Positions 8,238-16,452 are shown, counted from the stretch's first letter. The stretch is DNA of 40,228 nucleotides from Chitinophagaceae bacterium (GCA_014879565.1 JACSRW010000014.1:1-40228); one strand, 5' to 3'. Program-made: numbers and translations. Notes: generated by a model from the sequence alone, not told the origin.

Positions 8238-8246
8238 CCCGGGGTC
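8215..8246 (-). terminator. Intrinsic terminator of the nfu-type gene
   Basis: A perfect 8-bp stem (GACCCCGG, 8223-8230, with CCGGGGTC, 8239-8246) and an 8-base loop is followed on the minus strand by seven U residues (8221-8215). It lies within the last codons and stop of the convergent S41 gene. On the plus strand there is no T tract after the hairpin. Confidence 0.75.
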
Positions 8247-8273
8247 TGTATCGCTGGTATCTGCTCAATGTAC

Positions 8274-8870
8274 TTATTCTGCTTCCGCCACTACTTCCTT
8301 AACCTCCGGAATCATTCTTTTCATCATACCCTCAATTCCCGCCTTCAGGGTGATCATGGAAGAGGGACACCCGCTGCAGGAGCCCTGCATAGCCAGGTTC
8401 ACCGTGCCGGCTTCGTAACTGCGGAACTGGATGGCGCCCCCGTCCATTTCAACAGCCGGGCGTACATAATTGTCCAGTAATTCTTTAATGCGTTTAACCA
8501 CATCATCATCATCGGCCGCCACTTCATTGCTGCTTACCGGTTTTACAGTGGCCAGTTCTTCCTCATTGATCACCGGCTTGCCTTCTTCCAGGTAATCTTT
8601 CAGGAACTGACGGATGGACGGAATTACATCATTCCAGTCCGTTTCCGGGGTTTTGGTAAGGGTCACAAAATTGCTGGCGATAAATACCGCCCGGATAAAG
8701 GGAAATCCGAACAACTCAGTGGCCAGGGGAGAGGGTTTGGCACTCTCGGCATCCGGGAAATCAATGCTCTTGCCAGGATATAACAGCTTGTTAGCCACAA
8801 ACTTCATCGTCTCCGGGTTGGGCGTCATTTCGGTATAAATACTGATAATGGGATTGCCTGTTTTGATCAT
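8274..8870 (-). CDS. Nfu-type Fe-S cluster carrier (NifU-like)
   Basis: A 198-residue cytosolic Fe-S carrier that delivers preassembled clusters to apo-enzymes. Residues 8-95 match the Nfu N-terminal domain (IYTEMTPNPETMKFVANK, LFGFPFIRAVFI). Residues 125-195 match the NifU C-terminal domain with the cluster-binding pair Cys165 and Cys168 in GSCSGCPSS. An acidic linker (AADDDDV) joins them. The domain order is that of eukaryotic NFU1 and of Bacteroidota Nfu proteins. Exact -7 promoter at 8889-8896; intrinsic terminator at 8215-8246; therefore a monocistronic unit. Confidence 0.93.
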   Translation of the reverse strand: MIKTGNPIISIYTEMTPNPETMKFVANKLLYPGKSIDFPDAESAKPSPLATELFGFPFIRAVFIASNFVTLTKTPETDWNDVIPSIRQFLKDYLEEGKPVINEEELATVKPVSSNEVAADDDDVVKRIKELLDNYVRPAVEMDGGAIQFRSYEAGTVNLAMQGSCSGCPSSMITLKAGIEGMMKRMIPEVKEVVAEAE

Positions 8871-8888
8871 AGCTCACTAATTAATACG

Positions 8889-8896
8889 CAAAAATA
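8889..8896 (-). promoter_or_regulatory. -7 promoter element of the nfu-type gene
   Basis: TATTTTTG on the minus strand matches TAnnTTTG exactly. Its 3' end is 18 bases before the ATG at 8870. Confidence 0.6.
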
Positions 8897-8932
8897 ACAA
8901 GATTCCGGAGAGCTTGTTTACGAACTTGGGAA

Positions 8933-9037
8933 GGAACTTCCTCCTTCGCTAAAGCTACGGAGGACGAAGTTCCTCCTTCGCCGGAGGCTGGGTACGGAAA
9001 GCATCATTGTCATGTTGAGCGTGCCGAAGCATGGAGG
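8933..9037. repeat. Intergenic imperfect repeats and hairpin
   Basis: TTCCTCCTTCGC occurs at 8938-8949 and again at 8970-8981, 32 bases apart. Between them CTCCTTCGCTAAAGCTACGG (8941-8960 and onward to AGG at 8963) can fold back imperfectly. Further on, 9009-9034 (TGTCATGTTGAGCGTGCCGA and onward) resembles a dispersed repeat that I recall as common in Bacteroidota genomes. No gene is visible between 8871 and 9062. Confidence 0.6.
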
Positions 9038-9048
9038 ACAAAATTTAG

Positions 9049-9072
9049 AACCTCTCAACCTCTCAACCTCCC
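9049..9072. repeat. Tandem 8-mer array across the ICMT-like gene's stop codon
   Basis: Three tandem 8-base units, AACCTCTC, AACCTCTC and AACCTCCC. On the sense strand of the methyltransferase gene they read as GAGGTTGA-type units. The array encodes the last two glycine codons and contains the TGA stop at 9063-9065. Confidence 0.85.
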
Positions 9073-9791
9073 TCTGTAAATCTTCCTGTTTTCTTCAAAA
9101 ACCGGATCAGCGCATAAATAAGTGTCAATCCGCCCAGTACCCCGATCAGCCAGGTATTCCGGCAGGATTCGCTATGGCCGGTAAGTTCGGGGTAATTGAG
9201 TAACAGGATCAGCGTGATACCAATCAGCCAGATAAACTGGGTGGTATGTTCTTTCAGGATCCAGCGTTTCCAGTTAAAAGCCATACTGCCAAAGGTCTTA
9301 CCAATACCCCTCAGGTTAGGGAACCAGCGGTTTACTTTTTTACAGTATTCATCGAAACCGGGACCGAATTTGCCCCGGAGGAAATTCTCCTCAGCCAGCA
9401 CAATGGCCTGGTATATAAAAAGGAATACCGGGATCATGATACCCACATAAAAAAGGGAATTGGCCAGGATGCCCACACCCAGTAACATCAGGATATTACC
9501 CACATACAACGGGTTCCGGCAATGGGTGAAGATCCCTTCCGTAACCAGTCCTTCGGCATAGGGCTTGCCTTCCTTGCCACCCCGAACAATATACGCCAGT
9601 CCGATCGTGAGACCCCGGATCAGCTGTCCGAGACAGGTTACAAACAGACCCAGGATTATGGGGAACAAATAATAGCTATCCCCGAAAGTCTCTTTGGGAA
9701 AAAGAGGCCAGGAGGGAATGAATAAAGCGGCGTAAAAAAGGATGAAAATCCAGTTACGATACCTGAAGAAGAAGTTGCCGATGTTGACCAT
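9063..9791 (-). CDS. Isoprenylcysteine carboxyl-methyltransferase (ICMT)/PEMT-like membrane methyltransferase
   Basis: A 242-residue inner-membrane protein with about six hydrophobic segments and the SAM-binding signature of the ICMT/phospholipid-methyltransferase fold: HCRNPLYVGNILMLLGVG, and about 45 residues later AEENFLRGKFGPGFDEYCKKVNRWFP. The substrate in bacteria is generally unknown; lipid or small-molecule methylation is possible. The frame extends to a TTG at 9842, but that would run translation into the heptamer array, so I take the ATG at 9791. The 3' end lies in an 8-mer repeat. Confidence 0.82.
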   Translation of the reverse strand: MVNIGNFFFRYRNWIFILFYAALFIPSWPLFPKETFGDSYYLFPIILGLFVTCLGQLIRGLTIGLAYIVRGGKEGKPYAEGLVTEGIFTHCRNPLYVGNILMLLGVGILANSLFYVGIMIPVFLFIYQAIVLAEENFLRGKFGPGFDEYCKKVNRWFPNLRGIGKTFGSMAFNWKRWILKEHTTQFIWLIGITLILLLNYPELTGHSESCRNTWLIGVLGGLTLIYALIRFLKKTGRFTEGG

Positions 9792-9812
9792 ACTAATTAT
9801 GATAAAAAAATT

Positions 9813-9840
9813 AAGAACCAAAATACAAGATCCAAGAACC
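9813..9840. repeat. Heptamer array B-left (AAGAACC/AAGATCC type)
   Basis: Four tandem 7-mers: AAGAACC, AAAATAC, AAGATCC, AAGAACC. It lies 22 bases upstream of the ATG at 9791 and forms an inverted pair with 9882-9956 across a 41-base spacer. Confidence 0.85.
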
Positions 9841-9881
9841 AACTTTCTTACTCCGTAATAAATTCTGAATGGAGGGTCATT

Positions 9882-9956
9882 GGATCTTGGCTCTTCGGTT
9901 CTTGGCTCTTTGGTTCTTTGGTTCTTGGATCTTGGATCTTTGTTTCATTGGTTCTT
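9882..9956. repeat. Heptamer array B-right (GGTTCTT/GGATCTT type)
   Basis: About ten tandem units of 7 bases with occasional 8- and 9-base units, for example GGATCTT, GGCTCTT, TGGTTCTT and GGATCTT. Its reverse complement gives AAGAACC/AAGATCC, the unit of array 9813-9840. It lies seven bases past the cmoA stop codon (9964). Confidence 0.85.
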
Positions 9957-9963
9957 TTCGTAC

Positions 9964-10692
9964 TTATTTTTTTACTGCTACAAGTCCTGCAAAATTGAAC
10001 CACTTGAAAAACACTTCACAGTGATCAAAACCCTGGTCGCGCAGCAGGGTAATATTTTCACTCAGTTTATAGGGCACCAGCACATTTTCAAGGGCCTCTC
10101 TTTTCTGGGAGATTTCCAGTTCGCTGTAATTATTGCGGCGCTTATAATTGTAATAGTATTTAATGAAGTCGCGGTTGAAGTTGCTTTCTTCTGCCAGGAT
10201 CTTTTCCACCAGGATCAGTACGCCGCCGGGATTCAGTCCGTTGTAAATATCCCGCAGCAGGCGTTCGCGGTAGATCGGGCGTACAAATTGCAGGGTCAGG
10301 CAGAGGACCACTACAGAGGCGTTTTCCACCTTCACCCCCTGTCCCAGGTCGGCACAGCGCAGTTCATAGGGCCGGGAGAAACCGATTTCCATCAGTTTGG
10401 ATTTGCATTTGTCAAGCATCTCCTGGGAATCATCCACTCCGATAAAACGGATATTCTGGTCCACCATGGTGTCCATACCGATCATCGTAGTGCCGGTGGA
10501 GCAACCCAGGTCATACACAAAAGTTTCCTCACGGGCATGATCAGCCGCCAGTTCGGCCATCATCCGCTGTATCTCGCCGTAAAAAGGGACAGAGCGGTTG
10601 ACCATATCATCAAAAACCTTGGCCACATTGGCCCCGAATTTGAAATCACTGGCCTTTTCAATTTCGTCTTTAAAAACCTCATCTTTGCCCAT
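9964..10692 (-). CDS. cmoA: Carboxy-S-adenosyl-L-methionine synthase
   Basis: CmoA converts SAM and prephenate to carboxy-SAM, which CmoB uses to make the wobble modification cmo5U34 of tRNA. The 242 residues match the family in length (247 in E. coli) and motifs: KASDFKFGANVAKVFDDMVNRSVPFYGEI at the start (given here as KASDFKFG, then VFDDMVNRSVPFY), SAM motif VYDLGCSTGTT, IGVDDSQEMLDKC, and CLTLQFV. The frame continues upstream to 10869, but MGKDEVFKDEIEKASDF is the family N-terminus. An exact promoter element at 10713-10720 also requires the start at 10692. No cmoB is in the window. Confidence 0.92.
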   Translation of the reverse strand: MGKDEVFKDEIEKASDFKFGANVAKVFDDMVNRSVPFYGEIQRMMAELAADHAREETFVYDLGCSTGTTMIGMDTMVDQNIRFIGVDDSQEMLDKCKSKLMEIGFSRPYELRCADLGQGVKVENASVVVLCLTLQFVRPIYRERLLRDIYNGLNPGGVLILVEKILAEESNFNRDFIKYYYNYKRRNNYSELEISQKREALENVLVPYKLSENITLLRDQGFDHCEVFFKWFNFAGLVAVKK

Positions 10693-10712
10693 AAGAGTCT
10701 GAAATTTAGGCC

Positions 10713-10720
10713 CAAATGTA
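10713..10720 (-). promoter_or_regulatory. -7 promoter element of cmoA
   Basis: TACATTTG on the minus strand, an exact TAnnTTTG match, ends 20 bases before the chosen cmoA ATG at 10692. The gene would have a leader of about 15 bases. Confidence 0.6.
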
Positions 10721-10771
10721 ATAATTTTTATCAGGGTCCGAACCAAGCGGCCCGGAACTTGTAAAGGAAGT

Positions 10772-11128
10772 ATGAAAAAAGTATACCACCTGGCCAACTG
10801 CACCACCTGCCAGGCCATCCTGGCGGAAACGGCCCTGGCAAAAAAGGGATTTCTGCTACAGGATATCAAAACGGAGAAGATTACACCCGCCCAGCTCGAT
10901 GAAATGAAAAAACTGGCAGGCTCCTATGAAGTTTTATTCAGCCGCAGGGCCCTGAAATACAAAGCACTCGGCCTGAAGGATAAACAATTAAGTGAAAAAG
11001 ACTACCGGAACTATATCCTGGAAGAGTACACGTTCCTCAAACGCCCCGTTGTTATCAGCGGCAACCGCATTTTTATCGGCAGTGAGAAGAAAACCGTGGC
11101 GGAGCTGAAAGCGGGGAGTGGGGAGTAG
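10772..11128 (+). CDS. ArsC/Spx-family thioredoxin-fold protein
   Basis: A 118-residue cytosolic protein of the ArsC/Spx/YffB family. It has the N-terminal strand YHLANC and a CXXC pair (Cys10 and Cys13 in ANCTTCQAI), as in Spx rather than the single-Cys ArsC site. The later KRPVVISGNRIFIGS is the conserved cis-proline region. True arsenate reductase activity is doubtful because no ars genes are nearby and the family is mixed; redox or regulatory roles are as likely. It has a purine-rich AAAGGAAG ribosome-binding site before the ATG. The last four codons (Gly-Ser-Gly-Glu) and the TAG stop are encoded by the heptamer array that follows. Confidence 0.82.
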   Translation: MKKVYHLANCTTCQAILAETALAKKGFLLQDIKTEKITPAQLDEMKKLAGSYEVLFSRRALKYKALGLKDKQLSEKDYRNYILEEYTFLKRPVVISGNRIFIGSEKKTVAELKAGSGE

Positions 11129-11168
11129 TGAATGGAAAGTAGTGAATGGAAAGTAGGGAGGGGGAAAG
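11113..11168. repeat. Heptamer array C-left (GGGGAGT/GGAAAGT/AGTGAAT type)
   Basis: Eight consecutive 7-base units beginning GGGGAGT, GGGGAGT, AGTGAAT, GGAAAGT, AGTGAAT, GGAAAGT; the last two are degenerate. The array supplies the final codons and the stop of the ArsC/Spx-like gene. It is the inverted partner of 11229-11256 across about 60 bases. Confidence 0.93.
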
Positions 11169-11228
11169 AGAACTATATTTCAAAAGTCGGGGGACTCATT
11201 GTATAAAGTTCATTTCTGCTTTCGGCCC

Positions 11229-11256
11229 ACTTTCCATTCACTACTCTCCACTTACC
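11229..11256. repeat. Heptamer array C-right (ACTTTCC/ATTCACT type)
   Basis: Four 7-mers: ACTTTCC, ATTCACT, ACTCTCC, ACTTACC. They are the reverse complement of array 11113-11168. The array lies two bases past the stop of the convergent transporter gene. The two arrays could fold into a long imperfect hairpin acting as a bidirectional terminator. Confidence 0.93.
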
Positions 11257-11258
11257 TC

Positions 11259-12929
11259 TTACATAAGTAATAAAATCAGCAGCTGCGCCGCCACAATCCG
11301 TAAAATCATGGTCAGCGGATATACGGTGGCATAAGTAACGGAGGGAATATCGCTTCCGGCCATCCGGGTGGCGAAGGCCAGGGCGGGCGGGTCGGTGGAG
11401 GCACCGGCCAGCAGTCCGCAGATTTCGAAATAGGTTTTTTTGAAATACTTATGCGCGATAAAGCCTACAATCAGCAGGGGCACCGTTGTAATAATCACCC
11501 CCATGCCTATCCAGCCCCAGCCACTTCCGTCTGCAAATGCAATGGAAAGGTTTTTACCGCTGCTCAGTCCCACACTGGCGAGGAAAAGACTGATACCGAT
11601 TTCCCTTACCATCAGGTTGGCGCTATGCGTGGTATAATTGTTCAGGTAAAACAGGTTGCCGAAACGGCTCAGGGTAAGCGCGATGATCAGCGGACCACCA
11701 GCCATACCGATCTTCACGGCAACCGGCATATTCGGAAAATGGATCGGAACACTGCCAAGAATCACGCCCAGTACAATTCCCATAAAGATGGGTGCCAGGT
11801 CGGGTACTTCCAGTTTTTTCAGGGAATTACCCAACGCTTCTGTTACCACCTGTACCCCTTCTTCCGTACCTACTACTTTTACTGTATCACCCAATTGCAG
11901 GAAGATATCTCCGTGCGGCACCATTTCTATACCGGCGCGCTGCAGACGGGTGAGGGTGAACTCCTGTTGTTGTAATTCGGGAATATCTCCGATACGGCGA
12001 TGGGTCACTGCCGACCGGGTTACCACGATATGCCGGGAGATCAGATCACTGCCCTTGGCGTTTTTCAGGTTCATATTGCTGGGCGGTCCGATCAGGAGTT
12101 TGAGTTGTTCCATTTCCTGTTTGGATGCGACAACCAGCAATACATCATTTTCAGAGAGCACCAGGTCGGGGGTGGGGGTAATGATTTCCCCGTTGTGAAA
12201 CATCCGCGATACCACCACCGGTTCTTTCAGCATGTCAAACAGTTTCCGCAGGGGCTGTCCCACCAGCTGTTTGTTTTCCAGGCTCAGGTGCAGCGATACC
12301 GGTTTTTTGGCCCGTATTACATCGAGTTTGCGGTGCAGTTCCTGTTCGGATTCAATATTGACCCGGAAAATTTTCCGCAGAATGATCAGCGATCCGATAA
12401 TGCCGAATACACCGAGCGGATATGCGCAGGCATAGGCCAGGGTGATCAGGGATTTATCCGCTCCGCTGGCATGCATATCACTGACCGCAGCCTGGGCAGC
12501 AGCCAGACCGGGTGTATTGGTAACAGCACCGCTCATCACACCGGCCATCACGGAAATACTGTTATGGCTGAGCAGGTAGAGAATAACGGTTATGATAACA
12601 CCGATAGCTACGATGGCCAGGGCCAGCAGGTTATTGGCCATCGCATTTTTTTTCAGGGAAGCCCAGAAACCGGGTCCTACCTGTAAACCGATGGAATAAA
12701 CAAACAGGATCAACCCGAACTCCCGTAGAAAATGTTCGGTATTGGCATCTGTTTCCACCCCGAAATAAGAGAAGATAAGGCCGGCAAACAAGACCCAGGT
12801 GATCCCCAGTGAAATCCCCGCAACCCGGATACGTCCCATCCAGATACCGATAGCGATCACCAGTCCATACACAATTACTGACTGGGCAATGGAGGTCTTG
12901 GTGAAAAGATCATATAACCAGGCTGGCAT
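11259..12929 (-). CDS. AAE-family transporter (AspT/YidE-type, with two RCK_C domains)
   Basis: A 556-residue inner-membrane transporter of the aspartate:alanine exchanger/YidE-YbjL family. The order is an N-terminal membrane half (residues 15-190, with LFVYSIGLQVGPGFW and GAVTNTPGLAAAQ), two cytoplasmic TrkA-C/RCK_C regulatory domains (about 215-290 and 295-375), and a second membrane half (385-555, with LFLASVGLSSG and GASTDPPALAFA). The internally repeated halves and normal length indicate an intact gene. Substrates of YidE-type members are mostly unknown, probably dicarboxylates or amino acids. It follows pckG on the same strand but is separated from it by a strong hairpin. Confidence 0.9.
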   Translation of the reverse strand: MPAWLYDLFTKTSIAQSVIVYGLVIAIGIWMGRIRVAGISLGITWVLFAGLIFSYFGVETDANTEHFLREFGLILFVYSIGLQVGPGFWASLKKNAMANNLLALAIVAIGVIITVILYLLSHNSISVMAGVMSGAVTNTPGLAAAQAAVSDMHASGADKSLITLAYACAYPLGVFGIIGSLIILRKIFRVNIESEQELHRKLDVIRAKKPVSLHLSLENKQLVGQPLRKLFDMLKEPVVVSRMFHNGEIITPTPDLVLSENDVLLVVASKQEMEQLKLLIGPPSNMNLKNAKGSDLISRHIVVTRSAVTHRRIGDIPELQQQEFTLTRLQRAGIEMVPHGDIFLQLGDTVKVVGTEEGVQVVTEALGNSLKKLEVPDLAPIFMGIVLGVILGSVPIHFPNMPVAVKIGMAGGPLIIALTLSRFGNLFYLNNYTTHSANLMVREIGISLFLASVGLSSGKNLSIAFADGSGWGWIGMGVIITTVPLLIVGFIAHKYFKKTYFEICGLLAGASTDPPALAFATRMAGSDIPSVTYATVYPLTMILRIVAAQLLILLLM

Positions 12930-12955
12930 AATAAATGAATTAAATGGAAGAATAA

Positions 12956-12995
12956 CCCTGGACGCACCGGTCGGTGAAGAGGCGGTGGTCCAGGG
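12956..12995 (-). terminator. Strong hairpin between pckG and the AAE transporter
   Basis: CCCTGGAC (12956-12963) pairs with GTCCAGGG (12988-12995), and CACCG (12965-12969) with CGGTG (12983-12987). This gives a 13-bp stem with one bulged G and a 13-base loop. The minus-strand sequence after it (TTATTCTTCC) is only moderately U-rich, so it may be an attenuator or mRNA stabiliser rather than a full terminator. A 20-codon ATG frame (13002 to 12940) runs through the hairpin and is probably fortuitous. Confidence 0.5.
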
Positions 12996-13023
12996 CGTTC
13001 ATTAGCAGGCAATCAGCCAGAGG

Positions 13024-14880
13024 TCATCCTCTTTCCGGCTGCAGGCCCCAATGTTCAGGGGAGCGCCACAGGGCAGAAAGAAGCAGTTCGCGCATAAAGA
13101 GAAACTCTTTAGGCAGTTTATCATACATCCTTTCAAACAGTTCTTCATGGGAAAGGAGTTCCTGTTTTCCGGGTTCCCGGTCAACCGTCATAATTCTCGC
13201 AAATTCTTCTTTGCTGAAATCCAGACCTGTCCAGTCAATATCCTCATAACGGGGCATCCAGCCGATCGGGCTTTCTACTGAGGAGGCTTTACCGTGAATA
13301 CGGTCAATAATCCATTTCAGCGGACGGATATTTTCACCAAATCCCGGCCATATAAATTGTCCGTTCTCATCTTTACGGAACCAGTTTACCCCAAAGATAC
13401 GCGGAGCATTCGGCAGGTCACGGCCAAATTGCAGCCAGTGATTCACATAATCCCCGATATGGTATCCCATAAAGGGCAGCATGGCAAAAGGATCGCGGCG
13501 AACTTTGCCGAGCTCTCCGAATGCGGCAGCTGTCATTTCACTGCCCATGGTTGTGGCCAGGTAAACGCCAAAGTTCCAGTTAAACGACTGGTATACCAGG
13601 GGTACACCGGTACTTCTGCGTCCGCCGAAAATGAACCCTTCAATATGTACACCATTGGGATTATCCCATTCGGCATCAATGGCGGGGTTCTGGTAGGCCG
13701 GTGCGGTGAAGCGGGAGTTGGGGTGTGCAGCCGGTTTGCCACTGGCCGGGTCGTAGGGTTTTCCGTGCCAGTCGGTAAGGCCTTCCGGAATTTCCTTGGT
13801 CAGCCCTTCCCACCATACATCTCCGTCTTTAGTAACGGCCACGTTGGTAAAGATGGTATTGGCCTTGATGCTCTCCATCGCATTCGGGTTGGTCTTGTAG
13901 TTGGTACCGGGGGCAACACCAAAATAGCCGGCTTCCGGGTTGATCGCATACAAACCGCCATCTGTTCCTTTGTGAATCCAGGCAATATCATCGCCAACGG
14001 TAGTTACTTTCCAGCCATCAAATTCTTTTGGCGGGATCAGCATCGCAAAGTTGGTTTTACCGCAGGCACTGGGGAAGGCAGCGGCTACATAGGTTTTTCT
14101 TTTATCAGGACTTTCCACGCCCATGATCAGCATGTGTTCAGCCAGCCATCCTTCTTCGCGGCCCATTACAGAAGCGATTCGCAGGGCAAAACATTTTTTA
14201 CCCATCAGGGCATTACCGCCATAACCGCTTCCGTAAGAAATAATCAGTCTTTCTTCCGGGAAGTGGGAGATATATTTTACATCGGGATTGCAGGGCCAGG
14301 TGCTGTCCTGCTGGTTGCCTTCCAGCGGGGCACCCACAGAGTGTACACATTTTACATAACTCTTCTTCTGGAGATAAGGCATTACCTCACTGCCCATACG
14401 GGTCATGATACGGGTATTTACCACTACATACTCAGAGTCGGTTAACTGCACGCCATAACGGGAAAGCGGCGAACCAACAGGACCCATACAGAAAGGAATT
14501 ACATACAGTGTGCGGCCTTTCATACAACCCTGCATCAGGTCCTGGAGTTTTTTCTTCATCACCACCGGTTCCATCCAGTTATTGGTGGGGCCGGCGTCTT
14601 CCTTCCGGAGACTGCAGATAAAGGTTTTGTCTTCCACGCGGGCCACATCACTGGGATCGCTGAAGCAGGCAAAACTGTTTGGTCTTTTTTCGGGATTCAG
14701 GCGGATAAAGGTTCCTTTGTCCACCAGCTGCTGACAAAGACTGTCGTATTCTTCTTTAGAACCATCGCACCAGTGTACTTTACTGGCTTCAAAAAAAGAA
14801 GCCATTTGTTTTACCCATGTTTCGAGTTCAGCCCTCGCCGGAGCTGTTTCCATCGCAAAAAAATTGGATTGTTGTGACAT
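13024..14880 (-). CDS. pckG: Phosphoenolpyruvate carboxykinase (GTP)
   Basis: It interconverts oxaloacetate plus GTP and phosphoenolpyruvate plus CO2 plus GDP, the entry step of gluconeogenesis, in the cytosol. The 618 residues match the GTP-dependent class in length and motifs: substrate loop near [32 protein letters not shown] carrying the kinase-1 P-loop and catalytic Cys273, VGDDIAWI (metal site), and [14 protein letters not shown]. It begins with ATG at 14880 (MSQQSNFF). The spacing of about 140 bases from the MFS gene and the hairpin downstream suggest its own transcript. An antisense frame of 383 codons over the same DNA is a shadow. Confidence 0.97.
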   Translation of the reverse strand: MSQQSNFFAMETAPARAELETWVKQMASFFEASKVHWCDGSKEEYDSLCQQLVDKGTFIRLNPEKRPNSFACFSDPSDVARVEDKTFICSLRKEDAGPTNNWMEPVVMKKKLQDLMQGCMKGRTLYVIPFCMGPVGSPLSRYGVQLTDSEYVVVNTRIMTRMGSEVMPYLQKKSYVKCVHSVGAPLEGNQQDSTWPCNPDVKYISHFPEERLIISYGSGYGGNALMGKKCFALRIASVMGREEGWLAEHMLIMGVESPDKRKTYVAAAFPSACGKTNFAMLIPPKEFDGWKVTTVGDDIAWIHKGTDGGLYAINPEAGYFGVAPGTNYKTNPNAMESIKANTIFTNVAVTKDGDVWWEGLTKEIPEGLTDWHGKPYDPASGKPAAHPNSRFTAPAYQNPAIDAEWDNPNGVHIEGFIFGGRRSTGVPLVYQSFNWNFGVYLATTMGSEMTAAAFGELGKVRRDPFAMLPFMGYHIGDYVNHWLQFGRDLPNAPRIFGVNWFRKDENGQFIWPGFGENIRPLKWIIDRIHGKASSVESPIGWMPRYEDIDWTGLDFSKEEFARIMTVDREPGKQELLSHEELFERMYDKLPKEFLFMRELLLSALWRSPEHWGLQPERG

Positions 14881-15021
14881 AAACAGTAAGATTTAAATAA
14901 GGAATCTGTATAAAGGCTGGCAATCGCGACGCTGAAAAGAAGATAGTATTTCAGCACCGTAAAAGTCAAAATAAGTGTTTCTATTTGTGATGCGCTTCAT
15001 CATAAACCCGTATGAGTTTAA

Positions 15022-16263
15022 TTAGGTGACTGGCTGTTTTTGCATTTTTGGTCCCCCGTTGCTGTGTAATACCATCCACGCAATCAACGCACTGCATAAC
15101 ATAAATACCGCGCCGAGCAAAAAAGCGATACCCGGAAAATAAACCGGTGCTGCCGGGGAGGTAAAATAACGGAACAGGTTATTCATGATCAGCGGACCTA
15201 TAATGGTGGTCAGGCTCATCAGGCTGGTCAGCGTACCCTGCAGCGCTCCCTGTTCATTGGGCGGTACCCGGCCTGCAAGGATGGATTGTAAAGCCGGTCC
15301 CGCTATACCTCCCAGGCAATAGGGTACCAGGAAAAGGAACATCATCCAGCCCTGAGTGGCGAATGCAAAAAGCAGTAAACCGGCGCTATAAAGTAACAGT
15401 CCCGTATAAACGGATTTTTCATTCCCGATACGGGGATTGATCACCCGGGTTAATCCTGCCTGTACGGCGCCAACAAGGATTCCGACAACCGCCAGGGAGA
15501 GACCCACCATTCCTTCTGTCCAGTGAAAACGGTACATCGTAAAGAAATTCCAGTTACCCTGTACCGACTGCGCGGCCAGGTAGATCAGGAAAAAACAAAA
15601 AGCCAGGCCATCAATACCCGGGTATTGTTTCAGCAGACGAAGCGCCCCCAGCGGGTTGGCTCTTTTCCATTCAAAGGGCCGCCTGTTTTCCTTAGCCAGT
15701 GATTCAGGTAATACAAAATACCCATACAGCGCATTTACGAGGCAAAGACCGGCGGCTGCATAAAAAGGAGCGCGCAGCCCCCAGCCGGCCAGCAAACCGC
15801 CCAGGGCCGGGCCGATCACAAAGCCGATGCCGAAAGCCGCCCCGATCAGGCCGAAGTTTTTGGCCCGGGTTTCAGCAGTACTGATATCTGCGATATACGC
15901 CGAGGCTGTGGTGAAACTGGCCCCTGTAATGCCTGCAATGATCCGGCCCGCAAAGAGCCAGCCATAAGAAGGGGCGAGGGCGAGAATGATATAATCAATA
16001 CCAAAACCGGTCAGAGAGGCCAGTAAAACCGGACGGCGGCCATAACGGTCACTCAGATTCCCGATTACCGGGGCGAATATAAACTGGGTAACAGCGTAAA
16101 CGGAAATCAGCCAGGCGCCATAAGAACTGGCTTCATTAAAACCGATTCCTTTCAGTTCTGCGATGAGTTTGGGCATAACGGGAATGATCAGTCCCCAGCC
16201 CATTACATCAATTATTAATGTAATGAAAATAAATCCGACGGCCGCCTGTCGCTTATCCCGCAT
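15022..16263 (-). CDS. TetA-type (TCR/Tet) MFS transporter
   Basis: A 413-residue, 12-helix major-facilitator protein of the DHA1/TCR-Tet group. Markers are IDVMGWGLIIPVMPKLIAEL in helix 1, motif A GNLSDRYGRRPVLLASL in the 2-3 loop, and motif C-like GAAFGIGFVIGPALGG in helix 5. Proton-driven efflux of drug-like compounds is the family role; tetracycline export cannot be claimed from sequence. No TetR-type regulator is adjacent, but a 17-base perfect palindrome lies in the spacer to the divergent ompA-like gene and may be an operator. Confidence 0.88.
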   Translation of the reverse strand: MRDKRQAAVGFIFITLIIDVMGWGLIIPVMPKLIAELKGIGFNEASSYGAWLISVYAVTQFIFAPVIGNLSDRYGRRPVLLASLTGFGIDYIILALAPSYGWLFAGRIIAGITGASFTTASAYIADISTAETRAKNFGLIGAAFGIGFVIGPALGGLLAGWGLRAPFYAAAGLCLVNALYGYFVLPESLAKENRRPFEWKRANPLGALRLLKQYPGIDGLAFCFFLIYLAAQSVQGNWNFFTMYRFHWTEGMVGLSLAVVGILVGAVQAGLTRVINPRIGNEKSVYTGLLLYSAGLLLFAFATQGWMMFLFLVPYCLGGIAGPALQSILAGRVPPNEQGALQGTLTSLMSLTTIIGPLIMNNLFRYFTSPAAPVYFPGIAFLLGAVFMLCSALIAWMVLHSNGGPKMQKQPVT

Positions 16264-16332
16264 AGCAGAGTTTCAATGTATTGCTAAGATCAGGCATTGT
16301 TTTCACCTGATGAAATTTTACCATCATTCCTG

Positions 16333-16349
16333 TGTTAAGAATCTTAACA
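16333..16349. promoter_or_regulatory. Palindromic operator-like site between MFS and OmpA-like genes
   Basis: TGTTAAGAATCTTAACA is a perfect odd-length palindrome (8-base arms around one A). It lies 70 bases upstream of the MFS start and 32 bases upstream of the -7 box of the OmpA-like gene. The position fits a repressor or activator of either gene. The cognate regulator is not in the window. Confidence 0.5.
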
Positions 16350-16380
16350 TTTTGCGGTATGTATAGCAGGAATACCGGAT

Positions 16381-16388
16381 TATCTTTG
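16381..16388 (+). promoter_or_regulatory. -7 promoter element of the OmpA-like gene
   Basis: TATCTTTG, exact TAnnTTTG match. It gives a 5' leader of about 60 bases before the ATG at 16453 and argues against the upstream in-frame start at 16402. Confidence 0.6.
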
Positions 16389-16452
16389 CGCCGTTAAGGC
16401 ATTGGGACCGCTTGCCAGCCCGATCATTGTTTCATTTTTTAATTTCTATCTT

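Noticed and set aside
10772-11128. Arsenic-resistance operon
   Set aside because: Only an ArsC/Spx-fold gene is present; no arsR, arsB, acr3 or arsM nearby, and the CXXC pair fits Spx-like proteins as well.
12940-13002. 20-codon ORF after pckG
   Set aside because: It lies within the hairpin, has no ribosome-binding site and no family; probably chance.
13294-14445. 383-codon plus-strand frame opposite pckG
   Set aside because: It is a shadow of the PEPCK gene; no signal, domain or promoter supports it.
15022-16263. Tetracycline-resistance determinant
   Set aside because: The TetA-type family includes many pumps of unknown substrate; no tetR neighbour or mobile-element context.
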